Shown in pieces: positions 10,842 to 24,410 of a DNA stretch of 59,571 bases (position 1 is its first letter; each line of letters opens with the position of its first letter). This DNA is from Nemertoderma westbladi (Eukaryota; Xenacoelomorpha; Nemertodermatida; Nemertodermatidae). The stretch is taken from contig JAUCBJ010008391.1 of the NCBI GenBank assembly GCA_032718475.1, forward strand, positions 1-59,571, read 5' to 3'. Position numbers and translations under genes: made by a program. A model generated the notes under the pieces. The model saw only the letters and a program-made list of their open reading frames with translations, was not told the origin of the DNA and did no database searches.

Positions 10842-12405
10842 CCCTATTAATACCGGGCTATAAAATGTTGTACAAATACCGGGGGGGGGGGGGTCATATT
10901 GAGCCCCCCCTCTAAAATCTACAAATTTATACGAAAACGTCTGATTTTTTGTTTGTACTTAGGTATCACTAGTCAGGATCCGACCGAAAAAAAAAATTTC
11001 GAAAAAATGTACTGGGGTGGTTATATTGCAGCACCAAAATTACAAGTAGTGCACAATTTTCAGAAAATTTGAAAGTTACATTTTTCGTCTAATTGTTTTT
11101 CAATACAGGTTTTCTGGGGCGCAAAATACATTGGAAAATATTTAAAAATGATATGATTACTATAAATGGCTGTTTAGTCCTCTCTGCGTAGGAAAAAAAT
11201 GAAAAAAACAAGTAACCAGCACTTTTCAGTTAGAACACAAAATTTTTAATTCACTTATACGATGCTATAAATTCACATTTTCAGTTCTTCTAGGGCGCTG
11301 ATTCTAATGGAATACATTTCTAAAATGCCCCATCATTGCTACTTGTATTTTTCGGCGTAATTTGGCAAATTTCGGTGCTAGGACCAAATTTCGTACCCAT
11401 CACCAAAAAGTACAAGATTGCGATGTCCAGTGCTGTTTTTATTGAATCCATCGGATTCAGAACCCTCATAAACCCGTATAACGCAAGAAACAAGATGATA
11501 CTATCTACTGATCAATTTGCTTATTTTCCAAAATTTGGTGCTGGCACAACAATTTTCACCCACCGGCGAAAAATACAAGTTTGAAAACTCTTATTGAAAT
11601 TTTTACTGATTCCATTGAATTCAGAACCCTAACAAACCCATATAACGCAGGAAACAAGGTGACACAATCAATTTATATATTTGATGGTTTTCAAAATTTG
11701 GTGGTAGCACCACATTTTGCACCCACTTCCGAAAAATACAAATTTGAGATGCCTAGTTCGAAAATTATATATTCCATTCAATTCAGAATAGCCATAAACC
11801 TCTAAAACGCAAGAAATAAATTGTCACAAACAATTTTATCAATTGAATGGATTTTCAAAATTTTGTGCTAGCACCAAAATTTGCACCCACCACCGAAAAA
11901 TACAAGTTTGATACGCTTGGTGCAACTCGTATATATTTCATCGAAACCAGAACCCCAAAAAACCCCAATTGCGTAAAAAAACAAGTTTCACACAATCAAT
12001 TTACAAAATTGACATATTTCAAAATTTGGTGCTGGCACCAAAAATTGGCACCCGCCGAAAAAAACAAGTTTGAAATTTCTAAATCAATTTATATGAATTC
12101 CATCCAATTGCTAACACCAAAAAACCGGTGTAAATCAAAAATAGAGATGTTACAATTCATATTTAATGAAATGTAATTTTCAAAAAACGTCTCAAAAAAA
12201 GTGCCAAAAGTAGGGTTAAAAAATGGTGCTATAACTCGAAAACTACCCAATATTTTTGAAAACGGTTTTCACTACTAGGAAGACAATAGATTTTTAGGAA
12301 AAGTCATAAAATTTCAGATTCCCAACTGCGTTTGTTTCAGAATTATAATAAAAAAACCACGGGGGGGGGGGTCATATTGACCCCCCCCCCCCGGGTTTAA
12401 TAGGG
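10842..12405. mobile_element. piggyBac-type non-autonomous element (TTAA target)
   Basis: The element is flanked by TTAA on both sides (10838-10841, 12406-12409). Its ends are inverted: left CCCTATTAATACCGGG, right (reverse complement) CCCTATTAAACCCGGG. TTAA duplications with CCC-starting ends are the signature of piggyBac transposons. Inside both ends is a G-run, then TCATATTGA, then a C-run, forming a hairpin. No transposase is encoded. The body holds five or more diverged tandem units of about 163 bases. It would depend on a transposase supplied elsewhere. Confidence 0.8.
11385..12070 (+). repeat. 163 bp tandem units inside the piggyBac-type element
   Basis: Each unit carries a C-AAAA-TACAAG block (near 11405, 11566, 11730, 11894, 12056), then a TCAGAACCC-A-AACCC block and a CAAAATTTGGTG block. 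Units differ by 10 to 30 percent by eye. Weaker copies may extend left to about 11040. Confidence 0.7.
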
Positions 12406-12504
12406 TTAATGTTTAACCGGTCTATACATGGCTTTTGGTGTATGGTGTTTCACAATTTCTATTTCGGTTTAAGTTTATTTATATTGTTATGGACAATAAA
12501 CCAA

Positions 12505-12790
12505 TCAATCAGTCACTCACTCACTCACTCTTTAATTCATTCACACATTCACTCATTCATTCATTCACTCACCCACACACTCATTCACTGACCCACTTAT
12601 TCACTCACTCGCTCGCTCACCCAAACATTCACTGACCCACTCACTCAGTCACTCACTCACCCACTCACACATTCACTCGCTCATCACACATTCACTCACC
12701 CACTCGCTCGCTCACCCAAACATTCACTCACCCACTCACTCAGTCACTCACTCACACATTCACTCACCCACTCACTCGCTCATCACACAT
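12505..12790. repeat. Degenerate CACT/CATT tandem repeat
   Basis: Imperfect units of CACTCACTCATT type. A slightly larger pattern, with CTCGCTCATCACACATTCACTCACCCA, is repeated at least twice. Open frames here are simple-repeat artefacts. Confidence 0.85.
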
Positions 12791-13299
12791 TCTCACTCAC
12801 TCTTATTAACATACTTTATTGAAATATTAACGACTTTTTAAAAGACTATTAACAACTTCCTTGCTTACTTTAACTTGCCTTTAGAGTTTATAACCCACAG
12901 TAAAAATTATGCATTGTAGAAAAATTTGTCTACGAAAACCATCGGAGTATATTTCAAGTTTAGAATAATTACAAAGACAACAGCCCTAATATTCCGATAT
13001 ATTATTACCATCTCATTAAATGATACTCTAGCTGGTGTGTGTGGTGGTTGTACGGAAAACCCCATATTATTGGAAAGATGTGCCACAAGGCCACACAGTT
13101 AGCGCAGATATATGTTGTAACTGTAAAAAGCAACCTTAGGGCCAGTCAGATACGAAAGCAGTCTATGGGCCACAGGGCCTAGAGGCAACATGTTGCCAAG
13201 ATGCCACTAATGTTGCCATAGGGCCACATTTATATGCTGAGAGGTTGCCAAAGGGCCACTGCCAATTCTGGAGGGGTGGCACAGTGGCAACATTTATAT

Positions 13300-13301
<2 letters not shown>

Positions 13302-13360
<59 letters not shown>

Positions 13361-13410
13361 ATATTACATATATATTAAGAATGCTGTGCCGGCTTGTCAA
13401 TAAAATTACT
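13302..13410 (-). mobile_element. TA microsatellite joined to an RTE-like 3' tail
   Basis: A TA run (13302-13350) is followed on the minus strand by the RTE tail motif TGTGCCGGCTTGTC in reverse. Only the terminal part of the LINE is present. Confidence 0.55.
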
Positions 13411-14399
13411 ACCGGTCTTATTTGTTTATTTCTCTATTCTAGTATTTGGTTTCATTTCCTGTATTATATTGGTCAATTGGTACTGTGCCGTATTTAGATA
13501 GGGTAGGGACTCACAGTACACTGCTGATGATGGAGCTGTGTTTCCCCGGGTACAGTGTTTAAATCCTGAAACCCTTTATTTTTATCAAATTTAGTATGTA
13601 GACTTACCTCTTTCGGCGGACTAAATGTCCTGTATTTTTTAATATATAGGATAGTTATTCGTGCAGTTATTAAAGTGTTTATTTGTAGTTAGGTTTCATT
13701 TTTGATAGGAGACTGGATCACATTGTTTCTATATATATATTTCGCCAGTCAGGTTGTACTGTACCCATCTTGTTTCTTATATATATATATATATATATAA
13801 TTAAATTAAGTAATAGGAACGCTTTTTCAAACAACCATGTTCAGCATGATCCGGTCTCTCAAATATAGTCTAGTGTAGAACGAAAAATATAGACAGACCA
13901 ATATCAAGCAATAAAAATAAAATGTATATGTGATCAGCTGACAGCAACCAACTGACCCGTAGGATTCGCCTCACGAATGAAGGCATTCTCAAGAGACCAG
14001 GCCAAGATATGACATTAAGAGTGAAGCCCCAAATGGGGAAAGAACGGCCAATGAAAAGAAAAGAGGTGTGACCAGTAATGCAGTAAACCATCCATTGGGA
14101 AGCAGCACCACAAACTTGCGCCAATCACGTTTTTCCATTGAAGTAATGGTATGGCTGTATGGTATGACGGACTGTAGAATGTCTATCCCCTACAAGTAAT
14201 AATGACATGGTTTTGATAAAGGATAAAGGTTCGGATTATGCGGTCAGACAATGATGGGCGTTTTATCCGGCTTTTCTGCTCATTCCATCTCTACAATACT
14301 AAGTATATCCTGGCACACGGATAACAAAAAACTTGTCTCAAATTGTAATATTTACGAACATGTAATGAAACGCCAATTTTGTTATAAAATGTTCAGCAT
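13411..14399. other. Intronic stretch, no gene seen
   Basis: No coding pattern or known element is visible. A TA run of about 22 bases lies near 13778. Confidence 0.4.
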
Positions 14400-15240
14400 C
14401 CGCCAGATGCTAAATATGTAAACAAATTGCGAATATTGTGGTTATTAAAAGTCTACATATCGCCAGGGTATATGTAAAATGGTTTCAGTACGCCTAGAGT
14501 AATGGCATGGTTCAGTTTTGCGTTATCGTTGTAATGGTTTCATGTAAGGGTTCTGTTTCAAGATTTTGTTATGATTCGGGTAATGCTTTAGATCTCTTAA
14601 GGTCACAGTGCAGGAAAAAATGATGGTTTTGCCTATGATTTTGTTATGGTCCATGTATGTTATGGTTCAGATTATGTAAATAATGTGCCTTCTAAACAAA
14701 TTACTGTACACTGGACATTCCTAAATAAATATTACCCGCAGAATTCTGCTCATTGAATATTTTGATATCTGACATATAAATAAATAACATGTTACAACAA
14801 ATACTAAATACAGTATGTAAACAATTTGCCAATGTGGTTATTAAAAAGTCTACATTTCGCCAGGGTATATGTCAAATGGTTTCAGTACGCCTAGAGTAAT
14901 GAAATGGTATGGTTCAGTTTTGCGTTATCGTTGTATTGTTTCATGTAAGGCTTTTAGATCTCTTATTTTCACAGTGCAGGTAATGATACCGGTGTATAGT
15001 TTTGCCTATGTTTTTTGATATGGTACTGGTCCATGTATGTTATGGTTCAGGTATGTTATGGTCCAGGTATGTTATGGTTCAGGTATGTTATGGTCCAGGT
15101 ATGTTATGGTTCAGATTATGTAAATAATGTGGCCTTCGAAATAATTTACTGTACACTGGACATTCCTAAATATTACCCGCGCAATAAATTCTGCTCATTG
15201 AATATGTTGATATCTGACATATAAATATATAACATGTTAC
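14400..15240. repeat. Tandem duplication of about 395 bases
   Basis: Two copies (about 14400-14815 and 14816-15240) share CGCCAGGGTATATGT, TTTCAGTACGCCTAGAGTAATG, TTTGCGTTATCGTTGTA and ATTTACTGTACACTGGACATTCC. The second copy has an expanded inner repeat (15035-15115) of 16-base units alternating TATGTTATGGTTCAGG and TATGTTATGGTCCAGG. Confidence 0.8.
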
Positions 15241-15385
15241 ATACAGTAGTTACCATACAGTACATACCATACCATACCATACGGTACCATACCATACAGC
15301 AGTTTTCGTTACAGTAGTAACGAAAATAATTCCCAGTTATTTGTAATTGCCCACTACCTGAAATACTTTACTTCCAGGTGTATAG

Positions 15386-15510
15386 ACTGCAACCATACTG
15401 AGGGCATTATTCCCCTAATTAGAACTACATTGTATTAACGTTGTAGCAACTTGGTTATCTCGGGACTTTTTAATTTCTTGTTGGGTGTGAATGTTATCTA
15501 ACGTACTCAC
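15386..15510 (+). repeat. Direct repeat, first copy
   Basis: About 125 bases (CTGCAACCATACT-AGGGCATTATTCCCC through GGTGTGAATGTTATCTAACGTA) that recur at 16020-16143 with about 90 percent identity by eye. The function is unknown. It may be a short dispersed element. Confidence 0.75.
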
Positions 15511-15650
15511 AATATCACTATCATAGTGCTTTAGCACTTTAGCACTCACCGCAGAACAGTTAGTGCTATCAGGAGAAACTTCTTTCCCACCCATTTAAAA
15601 CAGAACCCAGATTTTCCGTTACGTTCCAACCTACTTCAACTTTACAAGGT

Positions 15651-15960
15651 ATTGTGGATCGAGCCACGCAGTCAGGGCAAGCCTTACCGCATAATTATAA
15701 TTAGTAAATAGGGCAAAATTTAATGTCCGTCTGTTTGTCTGTCTGTCTGTCCTTCTGTTTGTCTGTCTGTTTGTCTGTCTGTCTGTCCGTCTGTTTTTCC
15801 GTCTGTAATAAAAGATTCAATCGTAAATAACTTTTGAAGATTTTAACCATTTTCAACCAAATTTTGTATGGGCATACTAAAGAAAAGGTTCCAATATTTT
15901 TGAAAGTTACGCGGAAATACTTCTCGAAATTTTGACTCCAGATCAAATTGAACTTGTTTC
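15651..15960. repeat. Dispersed repeat with a GTCTGTCT core
   Basis: It starts with GTGG-TCGAGCCACGCAG, then a degenerate GTCTGTCTGTTT run (15721-15806), then an A/T-rich body. It resembles 7020-7300 in layout. The same tetranucleotide (reverse complement CAGA) forms the very long array at 16617-17632. Confidence 0.5.
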
Positions 15961-16019
15961 GAACTGTAACTTATAGGATAATGCTTCACTTCCCCCCTCC
16001 CTTAGCGGCTTAATTAGAG

Positions 16020-16143
16020 CCTGCAACCATACTAAGGGCATTATTCCCCTAATTAGAACTGTATTGTATAAACGTTGTAGCAACTTGGTTATCTCAGGAC
16101 TTTTTAAATACCTTGTTGGGTGTGAATGTTATCTAACGTAGAC
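16020..16143 (+). repeat. Direct repeat, second copy
   Basis: The second copy of the block at 15386-15510. It ends at ATCTAACGTAGACTTGTC, where the similarity stops. Confidence 0.75.
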
Positions 16144-16616
16144 TTGTCTCTAACGAAAGATATCCATGGACCCAGCAATCTTATGTTGAATAATAAAACA
16201 CGTTCGTGGGGCCTTCGCGCAGCACAAGGCTCAGTTAAGAGATACCAATTAAAATTGAGCAATTCTAACACAAAATATGTATTTAAGAAATTAACCAAAC
16301 CACAAATAAATCATAAGAGGGGAAAGTTGCTCGCTTTCAACGCCCTCCCCCCTTAATCTGCACCCCAACCCAAAGGCACACATAGGATTGTTCACAGGCA
16401 GGTATTAACAGAAAAATGGTGTTTCAAAAGTAATATATTTTAGGCGTGGAGGCGACCCAATTTATGAGAAATATTATAACTTACCTTATGACGTTTTAGT
16501 ATTGATACTGAAATATTATTTTACCATGTCGATGTCACAACAAAATTATTTAGCTATATTTATTTTAAAGAATCTCCATTAAATACTCAGCCAATCATTT
16601 TGCGAGATAAACAATA

Positions 16617-17632
<1,016 letters not shown>

Positions 17633-17699
17633 TGACCCACAATCTAATGTTAAATAAAATTATCATTTATTATTATTATTATTTTGTAATTATTATTTC

Positions 17700-17812
17700 G
17701 GTCGGAATTGTCCTATGCTGGATCCGGACATTTCCGACCCATGAAAATTTAATTCGATCTCTGAATGGGTCGGAATTGTCCGGGTAGGAATTGTCCGCGT
17801 CGCAATTGTCCG
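17700..17812. repeat. 15 bp iteron site GGGTCGGAATTGTCC, with a small inverted pair
   Basis: On the plus strand 15 bp units end in AATTGTCC: GGGTCGGAATTGTCC, GGGTAGGAATTGTCC, GCGTCGCAATTGTCC (17766-17811). An inverted copy, GGACATTTCCGACCC, lies at 17728-17742, with a spacer of about 23 bases. This looks like a deleted element with only its terminal repeats left. The unit length and GTCC end match the arrays at 46631-48394 and 49774-50564. Confidence 0.65.
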
Positions 17813-18012
17813 TACACCTTAGTACACCTTAGTACACGCTACACCCTTAGCATACAAATGTCCGCAATTTTTATGGAAATTTATGTTGTTAGGCTCATTG
17901 TTACCATAGCAAAGCAATCGTTGGAGTTAATTAGCTGGGGTCGGTGACTTTAGAAATATACAACCGAAATATGCGTTTGTTTCCATAGTAACTTTGCTTA
18001 ACTTTAACAACG

Positions 18013-18046
<34 letters not shown>

Positions 18047-18106
18047 TATAATGTGAGTTAAAATATAATTTTATTATTAATTATTTTGTTAATTAATTAT
18101 CTTTAG

Positions 18107-18240
18107 AATTAATTAACATCGTCGTGTTGTACGGAGTTGAGCCATCGGAGACACCAGTTGGAATTGGAGCTGTGAAGGATATGTATCCGGTAACCAGGGG
18201 GGATGACTTACCGGAGGTATGGGATGCGTCATTCTTTAGG
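18107..18240 (+). CDS. Penultimate exon of the hemopexin-like host gene
   Basis: A T-rich acceptor ending in TTTAG (AG at 18105-18106) is followed by an open 134-base segment and a GTGAGT donor. Two bases complete the codon left by the exon ending at 6695, and the exon ends on a whole codon. It encodes IVVLYGVEPSETPVGIGAVK and ends with PEVWDASFFR. The final block resembles the start of a hemopexin repeat (DA-F), which continues in the exon at 25304. The consistent phases on both sides and the good splice sites make this a real exon. Confidence 0.7.
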
Positions 18241-18384
18241 GTGAGTTGTTGGTGGGTCGATAATGATGTATTGAGAGAGGTCTAAAAGAGAGAACCTTCG
18301 CCAAATTTGTTGTTTTTAAACCATCTTAGCTGATTCCTGGCAGATATCTACTTTACCATAGGATGCGTGTTAAGGGGAGTCGCT

Positions 18385-18470
18385 ACATTAAGCTGGTACA
18401 GCATTCATAAAATATATGTAATATATATATAATGCAGCTGCAACGCAGCATGCCGATCCTAGTAGGGGAC
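18385..18470 (+). mobile_element. RTE-like LINE 3' tail fragment
   Basis: It carries GTACAGCATTC, a short TA repeat, then AATGCAGCTGCAACGCAGCATGCC and CCTAGTAG, which is the 3' end of the RTE-like family at 7909-8620. No coding part remains. Confidence 0.6.
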
Positions 18471-18553
18471 GTTTAACAGTCTGTAGTACTCCAGCAGTCC
18501 GCTACGGGCGAAATGCCGGAAAGTGAAAGCTTTCATGCAGCCGATATAAGTCA

Positions 18554-21500
18554 CACCACTAGGATCCATCGTTCACACCACTAGGATCCATCGTACACAC
18601 CACTAGGATCCATCGTCCACACCACTAGGATCCATCGTTCACACCACTAGGATCCATCGTACACACCACTAGGATCCATCGTCCACACCACTACGATCCA
18701 TCGTTCACACCACTAGGATTCATCGTACACACCACTAGGATCCATCGTACACACCACTAGGATCCATCGTACACACAACTAGGATCCATCATACACACAA
18801 CTAGTATACATCGTTCACACCACTGGGATCCATCGTACACACCACTAGGATCCATCGTACACACCACTAGGAACCATCGCACATACCATAGGATCCATCG
18901 TACACACCACTAGGATCCATCGTGCACAACACTAGGATCCATCGTACACACCACTAGGATCCATCGTACACACCACTAGGATCCATCGTCCACACCTCTA
19001 GGATCCATCGTCCACACCACTAGGATCCATCGTCCTCACCACTAGTATCTATCGTCCACACCACTAGGATACATTGTCCACACCACTAGGTCCCATCGTC
19101 CACACCACTAGGATCCATCGTACACACCACTAGGATCCATCGTCCACACTACTAGGATCCATCGTACACACCACTAGGATCCATCGTCCACACCACTAGG
19201 ATACATCATCCACACAGGATCCATCGTCCACACCACTAGGATCCATCGTACACACAACTAGGATCCATCGTACACACCACTAGGATCCATCGTCCATACC
19301 ACTAGGATACATCGTCCACACCACTAGGATCCATCGTACAAACCACTAGGATCCATCGTCCACACCACTAGGATACATCGTCCACACAGGATCCATCGTC
19401 AACACCACTAGGATCCATCGTATCACTACTAGGATCCATCGTCCACACCACTAGTATCTATCGTCCACACCACTAGGATACATTGTCCACACCACTAGGT
19501 CCCATCGTCCACACCACTAGGATCCATCGTCCACACCACTAGGATCCATCGTCCACACCACTAGTATCTATCGTCCACACCACTAGGATACATTGTCCAC
19601 ACCACTAGGTCCCATCGTCCACACCACTAGGATCCATCGTACACACCACTAGGATCCAACGTCCACACTACTAGGATCCATCGTACACACCACTAGGATC
19701 CATCGTCCACACCACTAGTATACATCATCCACACAGGATCCATCGTCCACACCACTAGGATCCATCGTACACACAACTAGGATCCATCGTACACACCACT
19801 AGGATCCATCGTCCATACCACTAGGATCCATCGTACAAACCACTAGGATCCATCGTCCACACCACTAGGATACATCGTCCACACAGGATCCATCGTCCAC
19901 ACCACTAGGATACATCGTCCACACCACTAGGATCCATCGTCCACACCACTAGGATCCATCGTACACACCACTAGGATCCATCGTCCACACTACAAGGAGC
20001 CATCGTCCACACCACTAGGATCCATCGTACACACCACTAGGATCCATCGTCCACACTACGAGGATCCATCGTACACACCACTAGGATCCATCGTCCACAC
20101 CACTAGGATACTTCGTCCACACAGGATCCATCGTCCATACCACTAGGATCCAAAGTACACACCACTAGGATCCATCATACACACCACTAGGATCCATCGT
20201 ACACACCACTAGGATCCATCGTCCACACCACTAGGATACATCGTCCACACCACTAGGATCCCTCGTACACACCACTAGGATCCATCGTCCACACCACTAG
20301 GATACATTGTCCACACAGGGTCCATCGTTTACACCACTAGGATCCATCGTACACACCAATAGGATCCATCGTCCACACTACTAAGATCCATCGTACAAAC
20401 CACTAGTATCCATTGTCCACACCACTATGATCCATTGTAGACACCACTAGGATCCATCGTCCACACCACTAGGATCCATCGTCCACACCACTAGGATCCA
20501 TCGTACACACCACTACGATCCGTCGTCCCCACTAGGATCCATAGTCAACACCACTACGATCCATCGTACACACCACTAGGATCCATCGTACACACCACTA
20601 GGATCCATCGTCCACACCACTAGGATAATCATCCACACAGGATCCATCATCGTCTACACCACTAGGATCCATCGTACACACCACTAGGATCCATCGTACA
20701 CACCACCAGGATCTATCGTACACACCACTAGGATCCATCGTCCACACCACTAGGATACATCGTCCACACCACTAGGATCCATCGTACACACCACTAGGAT
20801 CCATCGTCCACACTACTAGGATCCATCGTTCAACCACTAGGATCCATCGTACACACCACTAGGATCCATCGTCCACACTACTAGGATCCATCGTACACAC
20901 CACTAGAATCCATCGTCCACACCACCAGGATACATCATCCACACCACTAGGATCCATCGTCCACACCAGTAGGATCCATCGTACACACCACTAGGATCCA
21001 TCGTACACACCAATAGGATCCATCGTACACACCACTAGGATCCATCGTCCATACCACTAGGATACATCGTCCACACCACTAGGATCCATCGTACACACCA
21101 CTAGGATCCATCGTCCACACCACTAGGATACATCGTCCACACAGGATCCATCGTCCACACCACTAGGATCCATCGTACGCACCACAAGGATCCATCGTCC
21201 ACACTACTAGGATCCATTGTACACACCACTAGGATCCATCGTACACACCACTAGGATCCATCGTACACACCACTAGGATCCATCGTCCACACCACTAGGA
21301 TCCATCGTCCACACCACTAGGATCCATCGTCCACACCACTAGGATACATCGTCCACACCACTAGGATCCATCGTACACACCACTAGGATTCATCGTCCAC
21401 ACTACTAGGATACATCGTCCACACCACTAGGATCCATCGTCCACACCACTAGGATCCATCGTACACACCACTAGGATCCATCGTCAACACCACTAGGATC

Positions 21501-22493
21501 CATCGTCCACACCACTAGGATCCATCGTCAACACCACTAGGATCCATCGCCCACACCACTAGGATCCATCGTACACACCGCTAGGATCCATCGTCCACAC
21601 CACTAGGATCCATCGTCCACACAGGATCCATCGTCCACACCATTAGGATCCATCGTACACACCACTAGGATCCATCGTACACACCACTAGGATCCATCGT
21701 ACACACTACTAGGATCCATCGTCCACACCACTAGGATACATCGTCCACACCACTAGGATCCATCGTACACACCACTAGGATCCATCGTCCACACCACTAG
21801 GATACATCGTCCACACAGGGATCCATCGTCCACACCACTAGGATCCATCGTACACACCAATAGGATCTATCGTCCGCACTACTAGGATCCATCGTACACA
21901 CCACTAGTATCCATCGTACACACCACTAGGATCCATCGTACACACCACTAGGATCCATCGTCCACACCACTAAGATCCATTGTAGACACCACTAGGATCC
22001 ATCGTCCACACCACTAGGATCCATCGTCCACACAACTAGGATCCATCGTACACACCACTAGGATCCGTCTTCCCCACTAGGATCTATTGTCAACACCACT
22101 ACGATCAATCGTACACACCACTAGGATCCGTCGTCCCCACTAGGATCCATCGTCAACACTACTAGGATCCATCGTCCACACCACTAAGGATCTATCGTAC
22201 ACACCACTAGGATCCATCGTCCACACCACTAGGATCCATCGTACACACCACTAGGATCCATCGTCCACACCACTAGGATATCGTCCACACTGGATCATCG
22301 TCCACACCACTAGGATCCATCGTCCACACCACTAGAATCCATCGTACACACCACTAGGATCCATCGTTCACACCACTAGGATCCATCGTACACACCACTA
22401 GGATCCGTCGTCCCCAATAGGATCCATCGTCTACACCACTAGGATCCATCGTCCACACCACTAGGATCCGTCGTCCAATCTATTAGGATCCAT
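18554..22493 (+). repeat. 22 bp minisatellite, about 3.9 kb
   Basis: About 175 units of CACACCACTAGGATCCATCGT plus A or C. Each normal unit carries GGATCC. Variants recur in order, for example a GGATACATCGTCC unit followed by a short unit that lacks CACTA, so there are higher-order patterns of several units. The array lies in intron 2 of the host gene. There are no unique spacers, so it is not a CRISPR array. No coding frame is supported. Confidence 0.95.
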
Positions 22494-23267
22494 CGCCGAC
22501 CGGTCCCGTAACGTAACACCTCCATAGTTCCCAATCAGCCATGTAAACCCCAATTCATCTGCGTTGAATACCAAGACGTATATTTCCGCAGATGTTACAG
22601 GAATGGCAATAGCTGTCCACCACGTTCCCCCCACTATCTAACTGCCAGATAACAATATTATGCACCGCATCCGTAGTACCTGCAGGGTGGGTCTGGGTGT
22701 TGGAAATTCTCGGTCATTGTAGATAGATTGTACAACACCTCGTTAGTTAAGTGAGAGGTGAAGTGATGATTGTGAAGTTATGTCCCATTTCGGTGTTTAT
22801 AATTATTTTGACCTGATCCTTGACAGAGATCTACTATAGTATAGGCTGTGTCGTGATGGATTGCTGCAACATGTGATGTTTTCTAAGTTAATTAAATATT
22901 ATGGTATGTGTTTGGAATGGTAAACATGTTGCAGCTTTTTTTGTCACATCTTCTAACAACTGCAAATTCCTCAGTCTGCATTTCCCAGCTTCCGAAAAAA
23001 AATATCAATATGGATGAAAATTTATGAATCGGTCAAGAGTTTACACCAGGGGTCTCGTTGTAGACGATGTACCAGTGGATATAACAAGTCTAGTTTGGAA
23101 AACGATCTGCACCCCTCAATTCTGTATGGTGCAGCTATCGTGCCGCTATACTTCGACTGCGCTGCTACATATCTAACATTTGTCTATATAATCTGTTCGA
23201 TAAAGATAGTTTTTTGATTTCTCCTGGAAATGCCGGGCGCGGAGCATTTACTACTAATACTACGATC
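22494..23267. other. Intron stretch, no gene seen
   Basis: No convincing gene. A short open stretch on the minus strand (about 22510-22670) looks faintly protein-like but needs a frame change. It is treated as non-coding. Confidence 0.4.
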
Positions 23268-24320
23268 GGCATGCTGCATTGCAGCTGCATTATATATATT
23301 ACATATATATTAAGAATGTTGTGCCGGCTTGTCGACAATATTGCGCCACCACAACACATTATCACCCGTGACATTTGCTAGATCATCCGCACCTTATAGG
23401 CCAGTGTCCTTTAAGATGCGTCTCAAGGAAGTCATGGGCTGTCCACCATGCTATTTCACTCCATGAGGCCGCCAAAGCACAAGATTATGCACTGGCTGGT
23501 CCTCACGGCGAAAGCAATGTCCTGCAAAGCGGAGGCGATTTTGTTCTAGTGTCAAGCTTGGGGGAACCAATGAGATACCTCCAATGTTATATAGTGTCTG
23601 GTTGGAGATGTGTGCATTGCACTTGACACCGTGAACACGGCGTAGCATTCTTGTGAATGTGCCATCCAGAGATTTCGTGTCCTCGGCTGTTAGAGCCCAG
23701 CATGGACTCCCATAGAGGAGTACTGGAACTACTGCTGCTCTAAATAATCGGACTTTAAGTTTCCGAAGAATTCTGAGTGACTTCCAAATCCTGGAAAGCC
23801 CATTCAAGGCTGCCCATGCCTTTCCCTTACGTATTCGAACGTCCTCACCTGACTTCCGGAACCATGATCCCAGGTAACAGAAGTCGTCCACATGCTCAAG
23901 CATACCATCCTTTGAGCTTATGCTCATCCGGTCAGAGACTTGCTGAGGACTTTCAAAGTTAACTGTAAAATTGTTGTTGGTCTTTTTAGAGTTAATAAAA
24001 AGACGAGCACTAGAAGCAGCCTGTTCTAATAAGCTGAGGAGCCGTTGGGCTCCCTCTAGTCATTCTTAGAGTACTCCTAAGTAATCAGCAAAGTCTAGAT
24101 CAGTTAGGTGCTTGGCAGGATTTCCTCGACTTCTGGAGCCAGTAGGTGGAGTTACCATAACCCCATCATCATTATGATAATCTAAGGACATGCGTAGAAC
24201 ATAGTCAACCACAACTATGATTAAGAATGGCGCAAGTGTGTCTTCCTGTAGGACTCCCCATAACACTTCGAATGGTTCTGTATCACCGTCAACAGTAGAC
24301 ACAGGCCGAACATTTACTCT
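23268..24320 (-). pseudogene. RTE-like LINE fragment, minus strand
   Basis: Read on the minus strand it encodes part of the reverse transcriptase core (EVLWGVLQEDTLAPFLIIVV, then LDFADYL, where the usual catalytic DD is changed) and then the post-RT region with YGSPCWALTAED, DGTFTRMLRRVHG and NRLRFAGHCFRRE. It ends with the TGTGCCGGCTTGTC tail and TA repeat. Frames are broken at about 23950-24070. It is the partner of an inverted copy at 24411-25210. Confidence 0.8.
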
Positions 24321-24410
24321 TCGCTCAATTGCGAAAATTCAAAGATCGTATACTTCTTTACCTAATTATTGTGCGTCAACTAGCTGACGAAGCAAAAGAA
24401 GTGATGTTCT

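Noticed and set aside
16126-16356. Open frame of 76 codons on the plus strand
   Set aside because: No motif, and it overlaps a repeated block. It has no splice or gene context.
18554-22493. Possible CRISPR-like array
   Set aside because: Units are contiguous with no unique spacers, and this is an animal genome. It is a minisatellite.
22500-22700. Faint protein-like stretch on the minus strand
   Set aside because: It needs a frame change, has no family motif and no splice sites that I trust.
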